A program made the position numbers and the translations under genes. A DNA stretch of 64,000 bases. Source: Streptomyces sp. KL109B (GTDB lineage Bacteria; Actinomycetota; Actinomycetes; Streptomycetales; Streptomycetaceae). Below, one piece after another: positions 25,334-34,397 of the stretch; position 1 is the first letter of the stretch; each line of letters opens with the position of its first letter. The notes below the pieces were generated by a model. It did no database searches. It was given only the letters and a program-made list of their open reading frames with translations, and was not told the DNA's origin. The DNA lies in the NCBI RefSeq assembly GCF_030766935.1, contig NZ_JASERL010000016.1, forward strand, positions 1 to 64,000. Direction: 5' to 3'.

Positions 25334-25552
25334 CTACTGGCCACCCTTCTGAACGAAGGACCTCACGAAATCCTCAGCATTCTCTTCGAGCACATCATCG
25401 ATTTCGTCCAGGACGGAATCGACATCGTCGCTCAGCTTCTCCTGCCGCTCCTTGAGGTCCTCGGTCGACTGCTCGTCGACCTCCTGCTCCTCGACCTCCT
25501 CGGTGGAGCGCGTCGCCTTCTGCTGTCCGCCGCCGGTGTCCTTGGTTGCCAT
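25334..25552 (-). CDS. pup: Prokaryotic ubiquitin-like protein Pup
   Basis: A 72-residue disordered, acidic tag protein ending in Gly-Gly-Gln. The C-terminal Gln must be deamidated by Dop before ligation by PafA. The central helix (EDLKERQEKLSDDVDSVLDE) is the segment that binds the ARC/Mpa coiled coil, and SFVQKGGQ is the conserved tail. I start at ATG 25552; an in-frame extension to 25624 reaches the upstream hairpin and is not Pup-like. Confidence 0.97.
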   Translation of the reverse strand: MATKDTGGGQQKATRSTEEVEEQEVDEQSTEDLKERQEKLSDDVDSVLDEIDDVLEENAEDFVRSFVQKGGQ

Positions 25553-25625
25553 GTACAGCTCACCCCGCTCGGTTCGAGATAACAGCTCGTTCGTGATCAG
25601 AACCCTACGCGTCGGCTCTGACATC

Positions 25626-25655
25626 GGCCCCGCACTTTGTTCAACGTGCGGGGCC
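25626..25655. terminator. dop terminator
   Basis: GGCCCCGCAC pairs with GTGCGGGGCC around a 10-nt loop, 27 nt after the dop stop on the minus strand. It implies that pup has its own promoter between about 25553 and 25625. Confidence 0.7.
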
Positions 25656-25681
25656 CACCTCTGTGATTCCCCTGCCGCAGA

Positions 25682-27193
25682 TCAGTTACCCGAGAGCACC
25701 CGGACCAGATCCTCGGCCGTGCGGCACCTGTCAAGGAGCTCCTTCACGTGGTTGCGCGTGCCGCGAAGGGGTTCGAGGGTGGGGACGCGCTGGAGCGAGT
25801 CCCGGCCGGGGAGGTCGAAGATGACCGAGTCCCAGGAGGCCGCCGCGACGTCGTCCGCGTACTGCTCCAGGCAGCGCCCGCGGAAGTACGCGCGGGTGTC
25901 CTCAGGCGGCTTCGTACGGGCGTTCTCGACCTCGTTCTCGTCCAGGAGGCGCTTCATCTTGCCGCGGGCCGCGAGGCGGTTGTAGAGCCCCTTCTCGGCG
26001 CGTACGTCGGCGTACTGGAGGTCGAGGAGGTGGAGCTTCGCGGCGTCCCATTCGAGGTTGTCGCGGCGCCGGTAGCCCTGCATGAGCTCGTGCTTGGCGA
26101 CCCAGTCGAGCTCGCCGGAGAGGCTCATGGGGTCCGATTCCAGGCGGCCGAGCACGTCTTCCCAGCGGCTGAGGACGTCCTTGGTCTGGTCGTCCGCGTC
26201 GGCGCCGAAGCGCTCCTCGACGTACTTCCTGGCGAGTTCGAAGTACTCCATCTGGAGTTGGACCGCGGTGAGTGTGCGGCCGCTACGGAGGGTGATCAGG
26301 TGCTTGAGGGACGGGTCGTGGGAGACCTGGTGGAGGGTGCGGACGGGCTGGTCCACGGCCAGGTCGACCGCGATGAAACCGTCTTCGATCATGGACAGGA
26401 CGAGTGACGTCGTGCCGAGCTTGAGGTACGTCGAGATCTCCGACAGGTTCGCGTCGCCGATGATCACGTGCAGGCGGCGGTACTTCTCCGCGTCGGCGTG
26501 CGGCTCGTCGCGGGTGTTGATGATGGGCCGCTTCAGCGTGGTCTCGAGGCCCACCTCGACCTCGAAGTAGTCCGCGCGCTGGCTGAGCTGAAAGCCGTGG
26601 TCGTGGCCGTCCTGGCCGATGCCGACGCGGCCGGCTCCCGTCACGACCTGGCGCGAGACGAAGAACGGGGTCAGGTGGCGCACGATGTCCGAGAAGGGGG
26701 TCTCCCGCTTCATCAGGTAGTTCTCGTGCGTCCCGTAGGAGGCGCCCTTGTTGTCGGTGTTGTTCTTGTAGAGGTGGATGGGCTGGGCGCCGGGCAGCTG
26801 GGCGGCCCGGTCGGCGGCCTCGGCCATGATGCGCTCGCCGGCCTTGTCCCAGAGCACGGCGTCGCGGGGGTTGGTGACCTCCGGGGCGCTGTACTCGGGG
26901 TGTGCGTGGTCTACGTAGAGGCGCGCTCCGTTGGTGAGGATGACGTTGGCCAGGCCGATGTCCTCGTCGGTGAGCTGGCTGGCGTCGGCCGCCTCGCGCG
27001 CGAGGTCGAAGCCTCGGGCGTCGCGCAGCGGGTTCTCTTCCTCGAAGTCCCAGCGGGCCCTGCGGGCCCGGTGCATCGCCGCGGCGTAGGCATTGACGAT
27101 CTGGGACGAGGTGAGCATGGCATTGGCGTTGGGGTGGCCGGGGACGGAGATTCCGTACTCGGTCTCGATGCCCATTACTCGCCGTACGGTCAT
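25682..27193 (-). CDS. dop: Pup deamidase/depupylase Dop
   Basis: A 503-residue PafA homologue that deamidates the Pup C-terminal Gln and removes Pup from substrates. The active site shows GIETEYG with Glu10, YVDHAHPEYSAPE with Asp95, and YKNNTDNKGASYGTHENY. The Dop-specific loop is present (about residues 42-80, RARWDFEEENPLRDARGFDL). The start is ATG 27193 with GGAGG eight bases upstream. The C-terminus contains the tryptophan region AAASWDSVIFDLPG typical of both Dop and PafA. Confidence 0.96.
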   Translation of the reverse strand: MTVRRVMGIETEYGISVPGHPNANAMLTSSQIVNAYAAAMHRARRARWDFEEENPLRDARGFDLAREAADASQLTDEDIGLANVILTNGARLYVDHAHPEYSAPEVTNPRDAVLWDKAGERIMAEAADRAAQLPGAQPIHLYKNNTDNKGASYGTHENYLMKRETPFSDIVRHLTPFFVSRQVVTGAGRVGIGQDGHDHGFQLSQRADYFEVEVGLETTLKRPIINTRDEPHADAEKYRRLHVIIGDANLSEISTYLKLGTTSLVLSMIEDGFIAVDLAVDQPVRTLHQVSHDPSLKHLITLRSGRTLTAVQLQMEYFELARKYVEERFGADADDQTKDVLSRWEDVLGRLESDPMSLSGELDWVAKHELMQGYRRRDNLEWDAAKLHLLDLQYADVRAEKGLYNRLAARGKMKRLLDENEVENARTKPPEDTRAYFRGRCLEQYADDVAAASWDSVIFDLPGRDSLQRVPTLEPLRGTRNHVKELLDRCRTAEDLVRVLSGN

Positions 27194-27431
27194 GCGGCCC
27201 TCCTTGCCCGGCAGCGCCCTCGGTCGGGGGCGTCGCTCAAGTACCGCTGGTTCTCCGGTGCGTGTGCGGTGCCCGTCCCCGCACTGCGCGACTCGGCGGC
27301 AGGACAGAGCCTAGAACGCCTTTGCGCTGGTGGGGAGATCATTTGCGTCATTGAATTCGCTCCGGCTTCGAGCGGTGGTCGGCGTGGTCGGTTCCTGTGG
27401 GGGTGCCGCACGGTGGTGCCGCAAAACAGTC

Positions 27432-27464
27432 GGCTGCGGGTACCCGGTAGGGGCACCCGCAGCC
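27432..27464. terminator. arc terminator
   Basis: GGCTGCGGGT pairs with ACCCGCAGCC, 11 nt after the arc stop on the minus strand, and is followed in that direction by GACTGTTTTGC, a short T-run. Confidence 0.75.
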
Positions 27465-27474
27465 ACCCTGTCTT

Positions 27475-29241
27475 TTACAGGTACTGACCGGTGTTCGCCA
27501 CCGTGTCGATGGAGCGTCCGGTGTCCGCGCCCTGCTTTCCGGTGACGAGGGTGCGGATGTAGACGATCCGCTCGCCCTTCTTGCCGGAGATTCGGGCCCA
27601 GTCGTCCGGGTTGGTGGTGTTGGGCAGGTCCTCGTTCTCCTTGAACTCGTCGATGCAAGCCTGGAGGAGGTGGGAGACCCGAAGGCCCTTCTGGTTCTGT
27701 TCGAGGAAGGCCTTGATGGCCATCTTCTTGGCGCGGCCGACGATGTTCTCGATCATGGCGCCGGAGTTGAAGTCCTTGAAGTAGAGGACTTCCTTGTCGC
27801 CGTTGGCGTAGGTCACCTCGAGGAAGCGGTTCTCCTCGGACTCGGCGTACATCTGCTCCACGGCCGTCTGGATCATGGCGTGGACGGTGGCGGCCCGGTC
27901 GCTGCTGTGCTCGTCGAGGTCGTCGAGGTGCAGCGGGAGGCGTTCGGTGAGGTACTTGCCGAAGATGTCCTTGGCCGCTTCGGCGTCCGGGCGCTCGATC
28001 TTGATCTTTACGTCGAGTCGTCCGGGTCGAAGGATGGCGGGGTCGATCATGTCCTCGCGGTTGGAGGCGCCGATCACGACCACGTTCTGGAGGCCTTCGA
28101 CGCCGTCGATCTCGGCGAGCAGCTGCGGGACGATGGTGTTCTCCACGTCCGAGCTGACGCCGGATCCGCGGGTGCGGAACAGCGATTCCATCTCGTCGAA
28201 GAAGACGATGACGGGGGTGCCTTCGCTGGCCTTCTCCCTCGCGCGCTGGAAGACGAGGCGGATTTGCCGCTCGGTCTCGCCGACGTACTTGTTGAGAAGT
28301 TCGGGACCCTTGATGTTGAGGAAGTAGCTCTTTCCCTGGGCCTGTCCGGTCACTTCCGCGACCTTCTTGGCGAGGGAGTTGGCGACCGCCTTGGCGATCA
28401 GGGTCTTTCCGCATCCTGGGGGCCCGTACAGCAGGACGCCCTTGGGCGGCCGCAGTTCGTGCTCCCTGTAGAGGTCCGGGTAGAGGTAGGGCAGTTCGAC
28501 CGCGTCCCGGATCAGTTCGATCTGGTTGCCCAGGCCGCCGATCTGGTCGTAGCCGATGTCCGGGACCTCTTCGAGGACGAGTTCCTCTACTTCGCTCTTC
28601 GGTACGACTTCGTAGACATAGCCGGAACGGGGTTCGAGAAGAAGGGCGTCGCCGGGGCGGATGGTGACGTCAAGGAGCGGCTCGGCGAGCCGTACCACCC
28701 GTTCCTCGTCGGTGTGCCCGACCACGAGGGCTCGATCGCCGTCCTCGAGGATTTCCTTGAGGGTGACGATGTCGCCGACGCTCTCGAACTCCATGGCCTC
28801 GACCACGTTGAGCGCTTCGTTGAGCATGAGTTCCTGGCCGCGTCGGAGCTCTTCGAGTTCGACGCTTGGGCTCACGTTCACGCGGAGTTTGCGGCCGCCT
28901 GTGAAGATGTCGGCGGTGCCGTCCTCGTTCGCCGAGAGGAAGACTCCGAAGCCTGCCGGTGGTTGTGCGAGCCGGTCGACTTCTTCCTTGAGGGCCACGA
29001 TTTGGTCGCGGGCCTCGCGGAGTGTGTTGGCGAGTCGCTCGTTCTGGGCGGACACGCCGGCCAGGTTGGTCTGCAACTCGACGATCCGCTCTTCGAGAAT
29101 CCTCGTGTGTCGCGGAGAGTCGGCGAGCTTGCGCCGCAGGACGGCGATTTCCTGCTCGAGATAGGCAACCTGCCCGGCCGGGTCCTCGGACCCTCGTCCC
29201 GGGCGGATGCCGCGGTTGATGTCGTCGTCGTGGGCTGCCAC
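27475..29241 (-). CDS. arc: Proteasome-associated AAA ATPase (ARC/Mpa)
   Basis: A 588-residue hexameric unfoldase that recognises Pup and feeds substrates into the 20S core. An N-terminal coiled coil (residues ~25-92, AYLEQEIAVLRRKLAD onward) binds Pup. A tandem OB region follows, then the AAA domain with Walker A GPPGCGKT and Walker B VIVFFDEME. The C-terminus is GQYL, the proteasome-docking motif. I start at GTG 29241, preceded by GGAGGTGAGG, rather than six codons earlier. It is separated from dop by its own terminator. Confidence 0.96.
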   Translation of the reverse strand: MAAHDDDINRGIRPGRGSEDPAGQVAYLEQEIAVLRRKLADSPRHTRILEERIVELQTNLAGVSAQNERLANTLREARDQIVALKEEVDRLAQPPAGFGVFLSANEDGTADIFTGGRKLRVNVSPSVELEELRRGQELMLNEALNVVEAMEFESVGDIVTLKEILEDGDRALVVGHTDEERVVRLAEPLLDVTIRPGDALLLEPRSGYVYEVVPKSEVEELVLEEVPDIGYDQIGGLGNQIELIRDAVELPYLYPDLYREHELRPPKGVLLYGPPGCGKTLIAKAVANSLAKKVAEVTGQAQGKSYFLNIKGPELLNKYVGETERQIRLVFQRAREKASEGTPVIVFFDEMESLFRTRGSGVSSDVENTIVPQLLAEIDGVEGLQNVVVIGASNREDMIDPAILRPGRLDVKIKIERPDAEAAKDIFGKYLTERLPLHLDDLDEHSSDRAATVHAMIQTAVEQMYAESEENRFLEVTYANGDKEVLYFKDFNSGAMIENIVGRAKKMAIKAFLEQNQKGLRVSHLLQACIDEFKENEDLPNTTNPDDWARISGKKGERIVYIRTLVTGKQGADTGRSIDTVANTGQYL

Positions 29242-29452
29242 GGTCCTCACCTCCTCCAAGGGGAGCTGGACGCTTCCAGACCCTACCTGGGCGGGTGTCG
29301 ATTGAAACCCCTAGATCAAAAAGACGATGGGGTGTGTCCGATCTTCACCCTTGCGCTCTCCCTCACGCCAGGGGAATACCCACCCAACAACATCGGAAAG
29401 CGGCCGGTTGTAGGGTCGAAGTGTTCAACACCCGTCAGGCTTGGCCCGACTT

Positions 29453-29468
29453 GCTCCTTCGAAGGAGC
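29453..29468. promoter_or_regulatory. 16-bp palindrome upstream of the ferredoxin gene
   Basis: GCTCCTTCGAAGGAGC is perfectly self-complementary and ends 36 bp before the ferredoxin ATG. It could be an operator, or a small RNA hairpin enclosing an AGGAG. No regulator is assigned. Confidence 0.35.
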
Positions 29469-29504
29469 CTTTCGGGGGCCGCGACGCAGGAAACGGCAGG
29501 AGAC

Positions 29505-29819
29505 ATGACCGTGCGGCAAGAGGCCGGTTCCGGTACCGACAGCAGCGTTCCGCTGGAGGTGTGGATCGATCAGGATCTGTGCACCGGGGACGGGATCTGC
29601 GCGCAGTACGCTCCCGAGGTCTTCGAGCTGGACATCGACGGTCTCGCGTATGTGAAGAGCGCGGACGACGAGCTGTTGCAGGACACCGGTGCCTCAACGC
29701 CCGTTCCGCTTCCGCTTCTCACGGATGTGGTGGCTTCGGCGAAGGAGTGTCCTGGCGACTGCATTCATGTGCGCCGGGTCGAGGACAGGGTCGAGATCTA
29801 CGGACCTGACGCTGAGTGA
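29505..29819 (+). CDS. Small ferredoxin, probably [3Fe-4S]
   Basis: A 104-residue acidic electron carrier. Cluster ligands follow the actinobacterial pattern: Cys in DLCTGDGICAQYAPEVFELD (Cx5C) and a further Cys in AKECPGDCIHV. The extra Cys in ECPGDC leaves cluster type slightly open. The start is ATG 29505 with GGCAGGAGAC. It is divergent from arc; this pairing may be conserved in streptomycetes, but no functional link to the proteasome is known to me. It could serve P450s such as the conservon enzyme. Confidence 0.9.
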   Translation: MTVRQEAGSGTDSSVPLEVWIDQDLCTGDGICAQYAPEVFELDIDGLAYVKSADDELLQDTGASTPVPLPLLTDVVASAKECPGDCIHVRRVEDRVEIYGPDAE

Positions 29820-29853
29820 GAATTTAGCGGAGATCCGTCACTCTACGTACGCG

Positions 29854-29895
29854 AACGGGCCCCGTCCGCCGATGTTTCGGTGGACGGGGCCCGTT
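29854..29895. terminator. Bidirectional terminator after the ferredoxin gene
   Basis: AACGGGCCCCGTCC pairs perfectly with GGACGGGGCCCGTT around a 14-nt loop, lying between the ferredoxin stop and the convergent exported-protein gene. Confidence 0.85.
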
Positions 29896-29904
29896 GCGTG
29901 TGGG

Positions 29905-30489
29905 TCAGACCGCGCGTGCCTCGGAGGGCGTGGAGCGGACGAACGACCCGTCCTTCCACTGCCACTTGGCCTTCTCGTGGACGTCCGGGCGGAAGCGCGG
30001 GACGGAGTCGGAGGAGTAGCCCTCCAGGTTCGCGAGGACGGAGCCGTCCTGTATGGCGAGGTCCGTCACCGAGTTGTTGTCCTTGGGGGCGACGAGCGTG
30101 GCGACGACGCGCGGCTTGGCGCCCGCGGGTTGCGTGACTACGTAGATGCCGCTCGGCGGGGTGCCGACGCCGGCGTCGCAGCGGACGACGGCGACCGTCT
30201 CGGGGCGTCCGTCGCCGTCCAGGTCACCGGCGGCCTTCTTGACGACCTTGGCCTTGACGGGGCCGCAGTCGAGCGGGAAGTGGACGGCGGCCGGATCGGG
30301 CGGGGCGACGGCCGCGGGTCTGTGCGCGGGCGTCTTGGTGCCGGCCTGGGCCGCGGTGGCGGAGTCCGGCTGCAGGAAGCCGGAGGCCGCGACGACGGCC
30401 GCGAGGGCGGTCGCAGTGGCCAGCCAGTGGATGGGCCGTGTGGTGGTGTGCGCCAGTTCCGGGAGCGTCTGCCGGGGGGGCTGCTGCAC
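29905..30489 (-). CDS. Membrane-anchored or exported hypothetical protein
   Basis: A 194-residue protein with one hydrophobic segment near the N-terminus (IHWLATATALAAVVAASGFL), then an Ala/Pro-rich linker and an extracytoplasmic domain. That domain contains AGDLDGDGRPETVAVVRCD, an FG-GAP/calcium-loop-like sequence, and two cysteines that could pair. I chose GTG 30489, which has AGGAG upstream, over ATG 30543, which has none. I do not recognise a specific function. It lies between the ferredoxin and tRNA methyltransferase genes. Confidence 0.7.
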   Translation of the reverse strand: MQQPPRQTLPELAHTTTRPIHWLATATALAAVVAASGFLQPDSATAAQAGTKTPAHRPAAVAPPDPAAVHFPLDCGPVKAKVVKKAAGDLDGDGRPETVAVVRCDAGVGTPPSGIYVVTQPAGAKPRVVATLVAPKDNNSVTDLAIQDGSVLANLEGYSSDSVPRFRPDVHEKAKWQWKDGSFVRSTPSEARAV

Positions 30490-30727
30490 GAGGAGGGTCT
30501 CCTGTGAGGGCTGTGCCGGTGGGGGTGGCCAGCATCGTGCCATACGTCACAGTGCGCGGGAACGGCGGGGTCCGTGCTTTCTCGGCTGGTACGCCGCCGG
30601 TGCCTGGCTGGTCCCTGGTCCTGGTGCTGCCGCTTTGTGAACGAACGGGCGCCGCCGCCGAGTTCCCGGTCGTGCGGGGGAACTGGGCGGCGGCGCCGGT
30701 GCGTTGTGTTCGGCTACGGAGGTGGGC

Positions 30728-31633
30728 TCAGCGGCCGCGGCCTCCGCCGTCGGCGTTGGGGCCTTCGTAGTCCTCGCCGTAGGCGCCCTTGGCGGGGCGG
30801 CGGCGGCGCATGGGCGGCTCGACGCCGTCCGCGAGGCGGCGGGCGGTGAGCAGGAAGCCGGTGTGGCCGATCATCCGGTGGTCGGGGCGGACGGCGAGGC
30901 CCTCCACGTGCCAGTTGCGGATCATCGACTCCCAGGAGGTCGGCTCGTTGAAGCAGCCGATCTCGCGGATGGACTCGACGGTGCGGGCGAGCTGCGTGGT
31001 GGTGGCCACGTAGCAGCACAGGATGCCGCCGGGGACGAGCGCCTTCTTGACGACGTCGAGGCACTCCCAGGGGGCGAGCATGTCGAGGATGACGCGGTCG
31101 ACGTCGGTGTCGACCAGGTTGTCCTGGAGGTCGCCGACGGTGAGCTGCCAGGCGGGGTGCGGGGCGCCGAAGTAGCGCTCGACGTTGCCCTTGGCGATCT
31201 CGGCGAAGTCCTCGCGGCGCTCGTAGGAGTGCAGCATGCCGTCGTCGCCGATGGCGCGCAGCAGGAAGCTGCTGAGCGAGCCGGAGCCCACGCCCGCTTC
31301 CACGACGCGGGCGCCGGGGAAGATGTCGGCGAAGGCGAGGATCTGCCCCGCGTCCTTGGGGTAGACCACGGCGGCGCCGCGGGGCATGGACAGGACGTAG
31401 TCGGGGAGCAGGGGGCGCAGCGCGAGGTAGGCGACGTTTCCGGTGGTGCGGACAACGCTGCCCTCGGGTGCGCCGATCAGCTCGTCGTGCGGGAAGGAGC
31501 CCTTGTGGGTGTGGAAGCTCTTTCCCTCTTCGAGCGTGAACGTGTGATGGCGGCCCTTGGGGTCGGTCAGCTGAACCTGGTCCCCGACCTTGAAGAGCCC
31601 GCGCCTGCGGGCGGCACCGGTCGGTTCGGACAT
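30728..31633 (-). CDS. trmI: tRNA (adenine-58-N1)-methyltransferase TrmI
   Basis: A 301-residue SAM-dependent enzyme methylating A58 in the T-loop of tRNA. An N-terminal beta domain (DQVQLTDPKGRHHTFTLEEG) precedes the Rossmann fold with SAM-binding VVEAGVGSGSLSSFLL, the acidic motif SYERREDFAEIAKGNVE and the catalytic region VILDMLAPWECLD. The C-terminal ~20 residues are Gly/Arg-rich. In M. tuberculosis a homologue also neighbours the proteasome region and a RecB-like gene. Confidence 0.93.
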   Translation of the reverse strand: MSEPTGAARRRGLFKVGDQVQLTDPKGRHHTFTLEEGKSFHTHKGSFPHDELIGAPEGSVVRTTGNVAYLALRPLLPDYVLSMPRGAAVVYPKDAGQILAFADIFPGARVVEAGVGSGSLSSFLLRAIGDDGMLHSYERREDFAEIAKGNVERYFGAPHPAWQLTVGDLQDNLVDTDVDRVILDMLAPWECLDVVKKALVPGGILCCYVATTTQLARTVESIREIGCFNEPTSWESMIRNWHVEGLAVRPDHRMIGHTGFLLTARRLADGVEPPMRRRRPAKGAYGEDYEGPNADGGGRGR

Positions 31634-31688
31634 GTGAACAGCCTACCGGGCCCGGCGGGGGCCGCCGACCACGGAGGTCACGGCGGCT

Positions 31689-33221
31689 CTACGAAGGGCG
31701 GGCCATCGCCTTCACGAAGGCGCGCTCCACGTCGGCGGCGGAGAGGACTCCGTAGATGGCGCCGTTCTCCTCGACGACGAGGTATTCGGTGGCGGGGGTC
31801 TCGCGGAGGGTGTCGAGGAGTTCCTCGCCGGCGAGTTCGGCGGAGACGCGCATGCCGTCGGTGAGGTCCTGGGCGAGGCCGCTGACGGGGACCCAGGGGC
31901 GGCGGTGTTCGGGGACGCCGACGATGGCGCTCTCGCGTACGAGGGAGTGGGGTTCGCCTTCGGGGTCGACGACGACGAGAGCGCGGGCCCCGGCTTCGTT
32001 GGCGCGGCGCAGGGCTTCGGAGAGCGGGGTTTCGGCTTCGACGGGGACGGCGCGGCGGGTGAGGGTGCGGGCGCGCAGTTCGGGGAGGTGTTCGCGCAGC
32101 CGTGCCATGCGCAGGCTGTTGCCGGCGCCGGTCCAGATGATCGCGGCGAGGATGGCGGCGAGCAGCGCGTCCGTGATGGTGTCGGCGCCGCCGACGTCCT
32201 CCGCGCTCTCGCCGAGGGCGCCGGACTGGGTGAGCAGGGGCAGGCCGATGAGGACGGTGATGGCGAGGGCGCGGCCGACCCAGGCGGCGGCGATGGTGCC
32301 GCTCATGGGCTTGCCGGTGAGCTTCCAGACGACCGCGCGGAGCATGCGGCCGCCGTCGAGGGGCAGGCCGGGCAGGAGGTTGAACGCGGCGACGATCAGG
32401 TTGGAGATCATCAGGCCGGCGAGGAGGACGCCGGGGACGGTGCCGGGTTCGACGGCCTTCATGGCTACGTAGAAGACGCCGGAGAGGACGAGGGAGAGCA
32501 GTGGCCCTACGAAGGCGAGCACGAACTCGCGGCCGGGGGTCTCGGACTCCTTCTCGATCTCGGAGACGCCGCCGAAGAACTGGAGCTGGATGCGGCGCAC
32601 CGGGAGCTTGAAGCGCAGGGCGGCGACGGTGTGGGCGAGTTCGTGGACGAGTACGGAGGCGTAGAAGGCGACCGCGAAGAAGAGGGAGACCAGGTAGCGG
32701 GCGGCGCCGAGTTCGGGCAGCACGCGGTCGAGCTGGCCGCCGAACACCCACGTGATGAGCGCGGCCACGAGGAACCAGCTGGGGGCGACGTACACGGGCA
32801 CGCCGAAGGGGCGGCCCATGAGGAGTCCGCCGCGCGGTTCGGGGCGTTTGGTGGGGCCCTTGGTGGCGCCCTTGCGCTTGCCGGAGGTGGCGGCGGCGCG
32901 CTCGGGGTGGAGGTCGTAGGGGTGTGCGGGGGGTGTGTCGTGCGGCTGGGGGGTCGCCGGGGTGGGGTCGGCCTCCGGGGTCGCCGGGGTGGTGTCGTCG
33001 TCCGGGGTGCCGGGGGTGTGCGGGGCCGCGTCGGGCGCCCGGTCCTTCGGCTCCGTGCCGGTCCCCTGGTCCTCCGGCCGCGTGGCCGCCTTCTGGTCCT
33101 CCGGGTCCGGCTGGGCCTCGCTGGTCTCGCGGGCTTCGGTCGCGTTCGGTTCGACCGCGGCCGGCGGCCGGGACGGCGTCGCCTTCCCGGTGCCGGACTG
33201 CGGCTGCCCGCTCTCGTCCAC
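31689..33221 (-). CDS. Site-2 protease family (M50) metalloprotease with CBS domains
   Basis: A 510-residue intramembrane zinc protease. About 130 N-terminal residues are acidic, Pro/Thr-rich and probably disordered. Five or six membrane helices follow, with HELAH at 193-197 and the third zinc ligand in NLLPGLPLDGGRML. Two CBS domains (residues ~390-505) form the cytosolic C-terminus, typical of group III S2Ps and possible adenine nucleotide sensors. The start is GTG 33221 with GAGGGATC upstream. Substrates are unknown; anti-sigma factors or membrane signal proteins are usual. Confidence 0.92.
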   Translation of the reverse strand: MDESGQPQSGTGKATPSRPPAAVEPNATEARETSEAQPDPEDQKAATRPEDQGTGTEPKDRAPDAAPHTPGTPDDDTTPATPEADPTPATPQPHDTPPAHPYDLHPERAAATSGKRKGATKGPTKRPEPRGGLLMGRPFGVPVYVAPSWFLVAALITWVFGGQLDRVLPELGAARYLVSLFFAVAFYASVLVHELAHTVAALRFKLPVRRIQLQFFGGVSEIEKESETPGREFVLAFVGPLLSLVLSGVFYVAMKAVEPGTVPGVLLAGLMISNLIVAAFNLLPGLPLDGGRMLRAVVWKLTGKPMSGTIAAAWVGRALAITVLIGLPLLTQSGALGESAEDVGGADTITDALLAAILAAIIWTGAGNSLRMARLREHLPELRARTLTRRAVPVEAETPLSEALRRANEAGARALVVVDPEGEPHSLVRESAIVGVPEHRRPWVPVSGLAQDLTDGMRVSAELAGEELLDTLRETPATEYLVVEENGAIYGVLSAADVERAFVKAMARPS

Positions 33222-33412
33222 GGTGATCCCTCGGTCCCCTCGTTTCGAAGCGATTCCCGCCGCCCGGCGGGACGTTCTGGCGTCGATGGTATGCGGACAG
33301 TGTCGGTCGGCCCCCGTCGACTCCCCCGCGCCACGCTACGCAAGACGCGGCGGGGCGTGCAGGTGCCTGACCGACACCTGATTGTCAGTGGGTGCCCGTA
33401 TCGTCGTACGTC

Positions 33413-34267
33413 ATGGAGACCAGCACGGAAAAGCCCGCAGCCGCGCCGCCGGCCTCGCTCTCGCCGTCGCGCGCGAGCGATTTCATGCAGTGCCCGTTGC
33501 TGTACCGGTTCCGGGTGATCGACAAGCTGCCGGAGAAGCCGAGCGAGGCGGCGACGCGGGGCACGCTGGTCCATGCCGTCCTGGAGCGCCTCTTCGACAC
33601 GCCGGCGGGTGAGCGGACGGCGCCGCGCGCCGCGTCGCTGATTCCCGGCCAGTGGGACCGGCTGCGGGAGGCGAGGCCGGAGCTGGCGGAGCTGTTCGTG
33701 GACGATGCCGAGGGCGAGCGGATGACGCGCTGGCTCGGTGACGTGGAGCGGCTCGTGGAGCGGTGGTTCACGCTGGAGGATCCGACGCGTTTGGAGCCGG
33801 TCGAGCGGGAGCTGTTCGTGGAGGCCGAGCTGGATTCCGGCCTGAAGCTGCGCGGGATCATCGACCGGGTGGATGTGGCGCCGACGGGTGAGGTGCGCAT
33901 CGTCGACTACAAGACGGGCAAGGCGCCGCGCCCCGAGTACGCGGAGGGCGCGCTGTTCCAGATGAAGTTCTACGCGCTGGTGGTGTGGCGTCTGAAGGGG
34001 GTTGTGCCGCGGCGCCTGCAGCTGGTGTATCTGGGCAGTGGGGACGTGGTGACGTACGACCCGGTGGTGGCGGATCTGGAGCGGGTGGAGCGGAAGTTGC
34101 TGGCGCTGTGGGAGGCGATTCGGCAGGCGACGGAGAGTGGGGACTGGCGGCCGAGACCGTCGAAGCTGTGCGGGTGGTGTGACCACCAGGCGGTGTGTCC
34201 GGAGTTCGGGGGTACGCCTCCGCCGTATCCGCTCCGGGTGGCTTCGTCGGACGCCTCGTTGCGGTGA
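33413..34267 (+). CDS. RecB-family PD-(D/E)XK nuclease with probable Fe-S cluster
   Basis: A 284-residue exonuclease-like protein. Catalytic motifs are GIIDRVD and VDYKTGK. One cysteine (FMQCPLLYRF) lies at the N-terminus and three in CGWCDHQAVC at the C-terminus, the arrangement that holds a 4Fe-4S cluster in AddB/Cas4-like nucleases. The start is ATG 33413; no clear ribosome binding site precedes it, so a leaderless transcript is possible. A dispersed repeat begins 5 bp after its stop. It lies divergent from the M50 protease. Confidence 0.9.
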   Translation: METSTEKPAAAPPASLSPSRASDFMQCPLLYRFRVIDKLPEKPSEAATRGTLVHAVLERLFDTPAGERTAPRAASLIPGQWDRLREARPELAELFVDDAEGERMTRWLGDVERLVERWFTLEDPTRLEPVERELFVEAELDSGLKLRGIIDRVDVAPTGEVRIVDYKTGKAPRPEYAEGALFQMKFYALVVWRLKGVVPRRLQLVYLGSGDVVTYDPVVADLERVERKLLALWEAIRQATESGDWRPRPSKLCGWCDHQAVCPEFGGTPPPYPLRVASSDASLR

Positions 34268-34271
34268 AAGG

Positions 34272-34321
34272 CCGGGGCTCTGCCCCGGGCCCCGCGCCTC
34301 AATCGCCGGCGGGGCTTGAAT
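34272..34321. repeat. Dispersed ~50-bp intergenic repeat, copy B
   Basis: CCGGGGCTCTGCCCCGGG forms a hairpin, followed by CCTCAATCGCCGGCGGGGCT. The copy is inverted relative to copy A and in the same orientation as copy C. It lies 5 bp downstream of the nuclease stop and could act as its terminator. Confidence 0.85.
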
Positions 34322-34397
34322 TACCCGGCCCGAGCGGCCCCCGCCCGGCAGGGCAGAATGGGGCGCCGGGTCTATCGAAGGATCGAAGGAGAGTTTC

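Noticed and set aside
25553..25624. Longer Pup start adding 24 residues
   Set aside because: Pup is a small conserved protein starting MATKD-like; the extension reaches the terminator hairpin and has no ribosome binding site.
31678..32751. 357-codon minus-strand frame over the M50 protease
   Set aside because: Arg/Pro-rich shadow of the protease gene, which carries HELAH, the LDG motif and CBS domains in its own frame.
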